Shown here piece after piece: positions 7,334 to 13,124 of a stretch of 13,124 bases of DNA. Each line of letters starts with the position of its first letter. The stretch's first letter is position 1. Location of the stretch: positions 1 through 13,124 of the forward strand of contig JAEZSL010000330.1 in the NCBI GenBank assembly GCA_023443925.1, given 5' to 3'. This stretch comes from Bacillota bacterium (GTDB taxonomy: Bacteria; Bacillota_A; Clostridia; Lachnospirales; Lachnospiraceae). The translations under genes and the position numbers were made by a program. The notes below the pieces were generated by a model that was not told the DNA's origin, did not search any database, and worked only from the letters and a program-made list of their open reading frames with translations.

Positions 7334-8233
7334 GTGGTTGACCAGATTGAAAAGGTAATCGAGGTTAAGAATGTTAAAAAAGTTTACCGAATGGGCAGTG
7401 AAAAGATTTTTGCGGTTGACGACGTTAGTTTTGAAATACTAAAAGGTGAGTTCTGCTGCCTCTTGGGAACTTCGGGCTCCGGTAAGTCAACCCTGCTTAA
7501 CCTGATGGCCGGCATTGAAAAGTTGTCCGGAGGCCAGATATTTATAAAGGGCAAAAAAATACATAAAATGAGTGAAAATAGTCTGGCGAGATTCAGACAA
7601 CGGTATTTAGGATTTGTTTTTCAATCCTATAATTTGATGGGTTCCATGACCGCATTGGAAAATGTGGAGTTTCCTCTGGTTTTTAAAAGGATAAAAGCCA
7701 AGACCAGGAAAAAGATGGCAAAGGACATGTTAGTTAAGGTTGGACTTGGTACAAGACTTACCCATAAACCCAAGGAAATGAGCGGCGGTCAGCAGCAGAG
7801 AGTTGGTATTGCCAGGGCATTTGTGGCGAGACCCGAGATTGTATTTGCCGATGAACCGACCGGTAACCTGGATACCAAAACAGCCATGGAAGTAATGAAT
7901 CTCATTAAGTCCATAGCCAAAGACAATAATCAGACAATTGTAATGGTTACCCATGACAGAAGACTGGCAGACTTCGCAGACAGGATTATTCACATTTTGG
8001 ACGGTAAAATACAAAGTGTAGAGTTAAAGGATCATAACACGGTTAATTCGGATATGGCAGAGGAAGACCTTGAAATTGAAAACGTGGAAAATAATATAGA
8101 TCAGGATTCCGAAAAAGAAACGGCAGTAAGTTTGAATACGGAAGAGACTGTGGAAGCAGTAGCTTCCACAGACGATTCAAATAACCTGACGCAGGAAGAT
8201 AAAGCGTCTGCCGAATCAGAGTTGATTAGCTGA
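7334..8233 (+). CDS. ABC transporter ATP-binding protein, LolD/MacB type, with acidic C-terminal tail
   Basis: A 299-residue cytoplasmic ABC ATPase. Walker A is GTSGSGKST (45-53), the Q-loop glutamine is Gln97 in FVFQSYN, the signature is MSGGQQQR (149-156), Walker B is IVFADEP (169-175), the D-loop is NLD (178-180) and the switch histidine is His207. This set is typical of the LolCDE/MacB/FtsE branch that powers four-helix FtsX-fold permeases, matching the permease three genes downstream. The core ends near residue 230. The last 64 residues (236-299) hold about 20 Asp/Glu and only two Lys, look disordered, and are not part of the usual domain. The start is GTG, 8 nt after a long AAAGGGAGGAGG (7314-7325); the nearby ATG at 7326 is out of frame. 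It is the first gene of the four-gene cluster. Confidence 0.95.
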   Translation: MVDQIEKVIEVKNVKKVYRMGSEKIFAVDDVSFEILKGEFCCLLGTSGSGKSTLLNLMAGIEKLSGGQIFIKGKKIHKMSENSLARFRQRYLGFVFQSYNLMGSMTALENVEFPLVFKRIKAKTRKKMAKDMLVKVGLGTRLTHKPKEMSGGQQQRVGIARAFVARPEIVFADEPTGNLDTKTAMEVMNLIKSIAKDNNQTIVMVTHDRRLADFADRIIHILDGKIQSVELKDHNTVNSDMAEEDLEIENVENNIDQDSEKETAVSLNTEETVEAVASTDDSNNLTQEDKASAESELIS

Positions 8234-8244
8234 AATGATTTTGA

Positions 8245-8270
8245 AAACCGGACAATGACAGTACCGGTTT
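8245..8270 (+). other. Intercistronic stem-loop between ATPase and repeat-protein genes
   Basis: AAACCGG (8245-8251) is perfectly complementary to CCGGTTT (8264-8270) around a 12-nt loop. It is followed by ATAGAG rather than a U run, so full termination is unlikely. It may protect the upstream mRNA from 3' decay or set unequal expression of the ATPase and the downstream surface protein within one operon. Confidence 0.45.
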
Positions 8271-8316
8271 ATAGAGATTAAATTTATGAATTTATTAGGA
8301 AGAAGAGGGAAAAAGA

Positions 8317-10803
8317 ATGAAAAGAGCCAGAAAAATCTTAGCTGCAATCTTAGCCATTACTTTTATTTTCAGTAATTTTGCAGGGTACATAACTGTGAAG
8401 GCGCAATCTTATGACAGTAAGGCCACTGCCATTAATTTTGTAGGATCGGTTGATAATATTATAGGCGTACCGGGAGAAACCGTGCATGTTAAACTACCCG
8501 TAAGGGCCATTAACGGATTTATCTTCGACCCGGTAATTTCAGTGGATACGGAGAAAATGCCATTTACAGTATCTAATATCAGATATACCCAGGAAGGTTA
8601 TACCGCAGAAAATCCCCCTGCCGGAATTTCTACTACGGAACCAACCTATATCGAGTTTGATTTATACATAAAAGAGTCAGCTAAAATATCCCGTAATAAA
8701 TTGAAAATCAGCGTGGATTTTACTGCAATCGATCTTGACGACGGCTCCGTTGATCCCTTTACCATAGAGCTGCCAAATGTGTATGTTGTCATTAATGCAG
8801 AGAAAGAACCGGCCCAGTTGACCGTTGATAATATAAAAATTGAAAATGCCACTAAAGGTAGCGACACTAAACTGACATTTGATATTAAAAATGAAGGCGG
8901 AGTGTCGGCACTTAATTCTTATTTTAGTGTGGATGGCTATGAAGCGGCTGGAATAATACCCAAGTATTCAAAATTAAAACAGCCCATCGGTCCATCCGGC
9001 AAGTTACCATCCGGAGATACTCACCGGGTCAGCCTGCCCGTAAATATATCCTCCAACGCGACAGCCGGTAATAAAAAATTATCCGTCAAGATGGAATTTA
9101 AAAATGAAGAAGGCGAATTAAAAGAAACTACCGTAGATCTGTATGTAAATATAGAAAATAGCAGTATGGCACCCAGCATTGAAATAGTAAGCACTAAGTA
9201 TGCCAGTGAGCTGAAAGCCGGCGACAGTTTTAATCTTGTGGCTACCTTACGTAATGTGGGTGATACGGTAGCGGATGATGTTGAAGTATCCTTAGGCGGA
9301 TTGGACGTTACCGGTTTCCTCCCCGGATATACATCCAAGACAATACCTGTTAAAAATTTAAAATATAACGAAAAAATTGATGTAAAGATTCCGCTGATTG
9401 TATCCCATGAAGCAAAAGTAGGATTAAAAGAAGTTCCCATAACCATTACATATAAGGATACCGCAGGGACAGTTATTACAACTACCTCAACTTTATATCT
9501 GGAAGTAGTAGCAGCAGATGGTGTAGATTCAGAAGGCAAGCCCAATATTGTTTTAAGCAGCGTATCCCAAAGTCCTGCGGAACCCAATGCGGGAGCGAGA
9601 GTTGATATTTCCTTTGATTTGGAAAATAAAAGTAAAATTGACATTTCCTCTATTAAAGTATCCGTAGTAAGTGGCGAAGGTGCAGGTTTTTCACCCATGA
9701 ATTCCGAGCCATATCAGTATATTGATAAGGTGGCAGGCGGTAAAAAGAGAAGAATTACAATCCCGTTAATGGCTTCTGAAACCATAAAAGAAGGGACCAA
9801 TAGTCTAAATATTAAATATGACTATAAAGATTCCAACGGTAAGGCACAGTCGGACACGGCAACTTTATTTATACAGAACGTACAAAACAGCGGTATTGGT
9901 GCCAGCAAGCCAAAATTAATTATAAGTAATTTTACGACAGGCCAGGAAGAATTAAGAGCCGGTAATACTTTTAATTTTAACTTTGATATTAAAAATACTC
10001 ATTCCAGTGTGGCAGCCCGCAATATCAAGGTAACCGTATCCCAGGCAGATAATATTTTTTCCGTTAACAAAGGCAGTAATACATTCTACATAACGGAGAT
10101 ACCTGCGGGTGAAACCGTACAAAACATCCTTGAATTAAGAGTGAAGTCAGATGCTACCACAAAAGCTTATCCATTAGAAATAACAATGGAATATGAATAT
10201 GAAGGCGCAGAACCTAACCCTACCACCGGCCAAATAGGAGAGACCGCCAAAGAAACGATTAATTTACAGGCGGTGGAAAATTCCAGACCGGTTGTTGATA
10301 ATGTAGTTGTCGGTTCCTGGGATGCACCCGTAGTAAACCAGCCGACGGCATTAACTTTTGAATTTTACAATATGGGTAAATCTCCTCTTAACAATGTCCA
10401 TGCAGCCCTGGAAGGAGATTACACCTTAAGTACCGGTAATATGTATTTTATCGGTAATGTAGCAGCCGGCAGCCAGGAATATGCGGAATTAGAAGTGATT
10501 CCCAACATTGAAGGTCAGGCTAAGGGTACTCTGGTAGTAACTTTTGAAGACAGCAATGGAGATGAGGTCAGTATAACAAAAGAGTTTGAAAGTACTATCC
10601 AGGGAGAGTTAATTCCTGATCCCAACGGAGGAGTCCCGGGTGGTGAATTACCTAATATGCCTGCCGCAAAAACTCCCATACTTCCAATCTGGGCTTTTAT
10701 TATTGTACAAATTGCAATTCTGGCAATCGGCATACCGGTAACCAGAAAAGTCAGGTTAGGGTTATACAGAAGAAAACTAAGAAAGCAGGAAGAGGCGGAA
10801 TAA
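8317..10803 (+). CDS. Secreted, membrane-anchored protein with tandem CARDB/NEW3-like Ig-type repeats
   Basis: An 828-residue surface protein. Residues 1-30 form a signal peptide (basic KRARK, hydrophobic core, likely cleavage near VKA-QS). A first beta-rich domain (about 35-160) precedes five related modules starting near 166, 284, 408, 531 and 657, each about 118-126 residues. Each has a D/N-x-x-x opening strand, an AG/KGSD-x-F-x-L-x-x-x-x-x-N element, a polar loop and a closing strand of the D-x-x-G type. This resembles CARDB, NEW3 or COG1361 S-layer-like domains. A C-terminal helix (about 789-809) ends in a basic tail, so the repeats lie outside the cell with the tail inside. AGAGGGA (8304-8310) is 6 nt before the ATG. 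Between an ABC ATPase and its permease, it may act as the extracytoplasmic partner in place of a MacA-like adaptor. Adhesion or substrate binding are alternatives. Confidence 0.85.
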   Translation: MKRARKILAAILAITFIFSNFAGYITVKAQSYDSKATAINFVGSVDNIIGVPGETVHVKLPVRAINGFIFDPVISVDTEKMPFTVSNIRYTQEGYTAENPPAGISTTEPTYIEFDLYIKESAKISRNKLKISVDFTAIDLDDGSVDPFTIELPNVYVVINAEKEPAQLTVDNIKIENATKGSDTKLTFDIKNEGGVSALNSYFSVDGYEAAGIIPKYSKLKQPIGPSGKLPSGDTHRVSLPVNISSNATAGNKKLSVKMEFKNEEGELKETTVDLYVNIENSSMAPSIEIVSTKYASELKAGDSFNLVATLRNVGDTVADDVEVSLGGLDVTGFLPGYTSKTIPVKNLKYNEKIDVKIPLIVSHEAKVGLKEVPITITYKDTAGTVITTTSTLYLEVVAADGVDSEGKPNIVLSSVSQSPAEPNAGARVDISFDLENKSKIDISSIKVSVVSGEGAGFSPMNSEPYQYIDKVAGGKKRRITIPLMASETIKEGTNSLNIKYDYKDSNGKAQSDTATLFIQNVQNSGIGASKPKLIISNFTTGQEELRAGNTFNFNFDIKNTHSSVAARNIKVTVSQADNIFSVNKGSNTFYITEIPAGETVQNILELRVKSDATTKAYPLEITMEYEYEGAEPNPTTGQIGETAKETINLQAVENSRPVVDNVVVGSWDAPVVNQPTALTFEFYNMGKSPLNNVHAALEGDYTLSTGNMYFIGNVAAGSQEYAELEVIPNIEGQAKGTLVVTFEDSNGDEVSITKEFESTIQGELIPDPNGGVPGGELPNMPAAKTPILPIWAFIIVQIAILAIGIPVTRKVRLGLYRRKLRKQEEAE

Positions 10804-10821
10804 GTCTGGAGGGTGGCAAAT

Positions 10822-11103
10822 ATGAATATTTTTATGGATCAGAATTTTAATGTACAGGTATTATTAAATGATGCGGTAGCTGTTCCGGCAGACTCCAATG
10901 TGGTTATCGAAGGCGGTGGTGATGCAGCAGGCGGAATGCCGGGGGATGTTTTAGGTACCGGTATGGAGGTGAAGGATCCGCTTATGTCAAGCTGGCCTTT
11001 TGTAATCGGAATCTCAACCGTTACTTTAGCTGTAAGTATAACGCTTGGCCTATTGTTAGCAAAGAGAAAAATCAAAAAAGGATATGAGCTGTATGAGGAT
11101 TAG
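10822..11103 (+). CDS. Small single-helix membrane protein of the ABC cluster, unknown function
   Basis: A 93-residue protein not recognised as a known family. The N-terminal half is acidic and polar, with a glycine-rich stretch (about 31-49). One hydrophobic helix follows (about 59-80) and then a basic tail KRKIKK (81-86). There is no cleavable signal peptide, so the likely topology is N-terminus out and C-terminus in, set by the positive tail. The ATG at 10822 is chosen because GGAGGG (10808-10813) is 8 nt before it; the GTG at 10813 overlaps that site and would add only MAN. The gene starts 18 nt after the repeat protein and runs past the permease start, indicating tight translational coupling. 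The helix-plus-basic-tail plan matches the C-terminus of the upstream repeat protein, suggesting both are accessory subunits beside the permease. That is inference. Confidence 0.7.
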   Translation: MNIFMDQNFNVQVLLNDAVAVPADSNVVIEGGGDAAGGMPGDVLGTGMEVKDPLMSSWPFVIGISTVTLAVSITLGLLLAKRKIKKGYELYED

Positions 11104-12430
11104 CGATTTAATCAAAATGGGACTCAGGAATCTTAGCCGCCGGAAAGCCAGGACATCTTTAACTGTAATCGGTGTGGTTATTGGTACTATTTCCATTGTC
11201 GTTATGATTTCCATCGGTATCGGTATGAATACGAATTTTAAATCCCAGGTTATGGAATTAGGAAGCCTAACTACCATAACGGTTGAGCGATATGCTGCAA
11301 TCTTAGATAAAGACGGTAACTATGTTAATAGCAAAGAACAGAAGATGGATGACAGTCTTGTAGAGCAGATTAAAGCTTTGGAGCATGTTAAGGCAGTATC
11401 CCCTATTCTATCTGCCACCGCCATGTTAAAGAGCGGTAAATATGAAGCACAGGTGCAGCTGTTTGCAATGGATAGTTCAACTTTTAGTGATTTCGATTTT
11501 CCGGCATTAACGGACGGTAGTTATCCGACACCCGACATGAATCGATTTATTGTCTTCGGCAGTGATTCGCTTATGAACTTTTATAATCCAAATGTGCGAA
11601 ATATTACCATGAAGCAGATGGATTTGACAAAGGATAAGGTAACCTTTTCCTTTAACCCATATCAGTATACTGCGGATGATAAGAAAAAGCCATTCAGTAT
11701 GAAGGTTTCTGAATACGGTATTATGGAACGGAGCAATAACTGGGAATACGACTATAATATGTATATGGATATTAATTATTTCCGCTCAATGTATAAAAAG
11801 TATACGAATACCTTGAAAGCCGAAGATAGGAAAAAAGCTATGACGGCGATAGATACTTATGAGAGAATCAAAATAACCGTTGATAATATTAAAAATGTTA
11901 CAAAGGTTCAGGATAGTATCGAGGAACTGGGTTACCAGACCTCCAGTCTGGCTATGTATTTAGAACCGATGCAGCAGACCTCCAATATGCTGCAGATGGT
12001 GCTTGGGGGCATTGGAGCAATTGCCATGCTGGTATCGGCAATTAATATCGCAAATACCATGATTATGTCCATTTATGAGCGGACCAAAGAAATAGGCATT
12101 ATGAAGGTATTGGGCTGTATTATCCGGGATATTAAAAAGCTGTTTTTATTCGAAGCCGGAATGATTGGTTTACTAGGCGGCGTGATTGGTATTATTATCA
12201 GTTATATTGGCTCATGGGCCATTAATAAGTTCGGCCAGCCGCTGTTTAAAGCATTATTGTCCTCCAATTATATGTATAATATGGAAAATGCCAAGTTTTC
12301 GGTTATACCGATATGGCTGCCCTTTCTGGCAGCAGGTTTTGCCATGTTAGTTGGTATCTTATCCGGATATTATCCGGCTAACCGTGCAACAAAAATAAGT
12401 GCAATCGAGGCTATGAAGACAGATGGCTGA
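11093..12430 (+). CDS. ABC transporter permease, MacB/FtsX type
   Basis: A 445-residue permease with the four-helix FtsX-fold layout: helix 1 (about 22-44) after a basic RRKAR stretch, a large extracytoplasmic MacB_PCD-like domain (about 46-298), then helices at about 303-327, 354-377 and 404-426. The cytoplasmic coupling region ERTKEIGIMKVLG (329-341) and the terminal YPANRATKISAIEAMK are family hallmarks. Such permeases work as dimers with LolD-like ATPases, here the gene at 7334, and usually transmit force to outside partners rather than passing solute through a channel. Start choice is open: the ATG at 11093 gives the family-typical MRISDLIKMG opening and is 11 nt after AAGG, whereas ATG 11084 is only about 2 nt from it and adds MSC. 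Either start overlaps the end of the small membrane protein gene. A strong terminator follows 78 nt after the stop. Confidence 0.94.
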   Translation: MRISDLIKMGLRNLSRRKARTSLTVIGVVIGTISIVVMISIGIGMNTNFKSQVMELGSLTTITVERYAAILDKDGNYVNSKEQKMDDSLVEQIKALEHVKAVSPILSATAMLKSGKYEAQVQLFAMDSSTFSDFDFPALTDGSYPTPDMNRFIVFGSDSLMNFYNPNVRNITMKQMDLTKDKVTFSFNPYQYTADDKKKPFSMKVSEYGIMERSNNWEYDYNMYMDINYFRSMYKKYTNTLKAEDRKKAMTAIDTYERIKITVDNIKNVTKVQDSIEELGYQTSSLAMYLEPMQQTSNMLQMVLGGIGAIAMLVSAINIANTMIMSIYERTKEIGIMKVLGCIIRDIKKLFLFEAGMIGLLGGVIGIIISYIGSWAINKFGQPLFKALLSSNYMYNMENAKFSVIPIWLPFLAAGFAMLVGILSGYYPANRATKISAIEAMKTDG

Positions 12431-12508
12431 TAGATTCTAAAAGTATAGCAGGTAAAGGTTATTTTAATGTGTACAAGTGTAAAATAATCATTTATAAATA
12501 AAGCATAT

Positions 12509-12556
12509 AAAAGGCGCAGGGTGTAAGCTACAAGTCACATACCCCTGCGCCTTTTA
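12509..12556. terminator. Strong intrinsic terminator closing the ABC operon
   Basis: A perfect 13-bp stem pairs AAAAGGCGCAGGG (12509-12521) with CCCTGCGCCTTTT (12543-12555) around a 21-nt loop. The stem is GC-rich in its middle, and the right arm ends in a run of four T. The A run on the left arm could also let it work on the opposite strand. It separates the ABC operon from the rRNA promoter region. Confidence 0.9.
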
Positions 12557-12565
12557 TTGCCGAAT

Positions 12566-12603
12566 ACTCATTGAGTCTGATTTTAACAAATCATTCAATG
12601 AAT
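12566..12603. repeat. Pair of short TCAnTGA palindromes upstream of the rrn promoters
   Basis: ACTCA-T-TGAGT (12566-12576) and ATTCA-A-TGAAT (12593-12603) are both perfect 11-bp odd palindromes sharing the TCAnTGA core, with centres 27 bp apart. They lie between the ABC terminator and the first rrn promoter. They may be protein-binding sites or chance; nothing else in 12557-12700 is recognisable except AT-rich DNA. Confidence 0.3.
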
Positions 12604-12711
12604 AAATGTCATAAAATAAGGCAGATGTACGTATTAGATAACCGAATAATGGAAATAATCTGGTAAATAGGAGATTTAAAAAAAATCCTATCAAAAAAAG
12701 TCAAAATAACA

Positions 12712-12740
12712 TTGACATTTCTATTCTTAAGTGGTATCCT
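12712..12740 (+). promoter_or_regulatory. rrn promoter P1
   Basis: A perfect TTGACA (12712-12717) and TATCCT (12735-12740) are 17 bp apart, with TGG (12732-12734) as an extended -10. A-tract-rich DNA at about 12676-12711 directly upstream resembles an UP element. It is the first of three tandem promoters and has no protein gene downstream in the window. Confidence 0.75.
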
Positions 12741-12820
12741 ATTATACGTTGCTGTTGAGCAGCTGTTTTATTAAAAGCAGCTATGAGATATGGTAAATTT
12801 AAAAATAATTAATATAATTG

Positions 12821-12849
12821 TTGACACAAAATATAAAATATGATATTAT
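12821..12849 (+). promoter_or_regulatory. rrn promoter P2
   Basis: A perfect TTGACA (12821-12826) and TATTAT (12844-12849) are 17 bp apart, with a TGA extension (12841-12843). Its -35 is 109 bp after the P1 -35. The upstream 12795-12820 is almost purely A/T, as expected of an UP element. Confidence 0.8.
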
Positions 12850-12877
12850 TTACCATGTTGCTGATGCAATAATAAAA

Positions 12878-12929
12878 ATATTCAGAAAACAAAAAAGAAA
12901 AAAAGTAGTTGACAAACAATTCTGAATAT
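12878..12929. repeat. 10-bp inverted repeat bracketing the P3 -35 element
   Basis: ATATTCAGAA (12878-12887) and TTCTGAATAT (12920-12929) are perfect inverted copies with 32 bp between them. The intervening DNA carries an A-rich tract and the P3 -35; the right arm lies in the P3 spacer. It could be a two-site operator, or a hairpin in transcripts from P1 and P2. Confidence 0.5.
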
Positions 12930-12937
12930 GTTATAGT
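12909..12937 (+). promoter_or_regulatory. rrn promoter P3
   Basis: A perfect TTGACA (12909-12914) and TATAGT (12932-12937) are 17 bp apart, with a TGT extension (12929-12931). The A-rich run at about 12886-12904 immediately upstream is a good UP-element candidate. Transcription would start near 12944 on a purine. It is the promoter closest to the predicted 16S gene. Confidence 0.85.
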
Positions 12938-12943
12938 AAATAA

Positions 12944-13124
12944 GCACTTGAGAAACAGAAGAAACAAACGAAAAGGAATTGAAAAACTCATCCTTCACTA
13001 AAAGCTTCTGGAGAGTGTAAGAACCTTGATAACTGAACAGTGAAACAACCCTGAAAATTCTAATAAAATTTTCATTGATTTCTTCTTATTATATAGGAAG
13101 TCATCAAAAAGAACGGTATTTGAT
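12944..13124 (+). other. Predicted rRNA operon leader, 16S gene expected past the right edge
   Basis: This stretch is non-coding. Positions 13021-13036 read GAACCTTGATAACTGAAC, close to the CTTTGAAAACTGAACA-type boxA sequence common in rRNA leaders and spacers of Bacillota. A small stem pairs CTTCACT (12993-12999) with AGTGTAAG (13014-13021, one bulge), and a stronger one pairs TGAAAATT (13052-13059) with AATTTTCA (13067-13074) around 7 nt, fitting a processing or antitermination structure. With three strong promoters upstream and no ORF, an rRNA operon is the best reading. No 16S sequence itself is inside the window, so a tRNA or other stable RNA unit remains possible. Confidence 0.65.

Noticed and set aside
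9021..9698. Long minus-strand ORF of 225 codons
   Set aside because: It lies wholly inside the repeat-protein gene in antisense. Its Ser/Thr/Leu-rich translation is what the reverse complement of Ig-like repeats gives, and no family is recognised.
10648..10803. Sortase-type anchor at the C-terminus of the repeat protein (LPNMP before the last helix)
   Set aside because: The motif does not match LPxTG-type patterns, and the tail after the helix is about 19 residues, long for a sortase signal. A simple membrane anchor fits better.
12751..12781. Small GCTG/CAGC hairpins followed by TTTTATT just after P1, as a possible attenuator
   Set aside because: The stems are only four pairs with bulges and would not terminate reliably.
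12809..12991. Minus-strand 60-codon ORF in the rRNA promoter region
   Set aside because: It is a Phe/Tyr-rich translation of AT-rich promoter DNA and overlaps P2 and P3.
13077..13107. Hairpin GATTTCTTC / GAAGTCATC near the right edge
   Set aside because: The arms have two adjacent mismatches and lie in AT-rich leader DNA. It is too weak to list as a feature without the neighbouring 16S sequence.

Overview
The window looks like chromosome of a low-to-moderate GC member of the Bacillota, most likely class Clostridia and probably Lachnospiraceae-like. This is inferred from AT-rich DNA, strong AGGAGG/AAGGGG-type ribosome binding sites, GTG and TTG starts, sigma-A promoters with TGn extended -10 elements, and protein sequences of Clostridia style. 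Genus cannot be fixed from these data. All eight well-supported genes lie on the + strand. No tRNA, CRISPR array, insertion sequence or phage gene is visible.

Region 1 (1-5079) is a MoxR / DUF58 / transmembrane transglutaminase operon behind a good promoter at the very left edge. A MoxR-type AAA+ ATPase is followed by a membrane-anchored DUF58 protein and a 929-residue TgpA-like protein with seven N-terminal membrane helices, an outside transglutaminase-like domain, an acidic linker, an eighth helix and a cytoplasmic tail. Homologous trios are widespread, and their usual interpretation is ATP-dependent remodelling of a membrane or envelope protein complex. The substrate here is unknown.

Region 2 (5100-7180) holds two single genes: a cytidylate kinase-like P-loop protein with its own promoter, and an AI-2E family (PF01594) membrane protein. 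A 15-bp inverted repeat lies between them and an intrinsic terminator follows the second.

Region 3 (7220-12556) is the most interesting part. It is a four-gene cluster: a LolD/MacB-type ABC ATPase with an unusual acidic tail, a secreted and C-terminally membrane-anchored protein built of about five tandem Ig-like CARDB/NEW3-type repeats, a 93-residue single-helix membrane protein, and a MacB/FtsX-type permease. A symmetrical operator-like site overlaps the proposed promoter, and a strong hairpin terminator closes the unit. The repeat protein occupies the place where MacA-like adaptors sit in MacAB/YknXYZ systems, so this may be a poorly described mechanotransmission-type ABC system.

Region 4 (12557-13124) has no protein gene. 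It contains three tandem sigma-A promoters, each with exactly 17-bp spacing and a TGn extension, followed by a leader with a boxA-like motif and an inverted repeat. This is the architecture of a ribosomal RNA operon control region. The 16S gene is therefore predicted to begin just beyond the right edge, but it is not itself visible.
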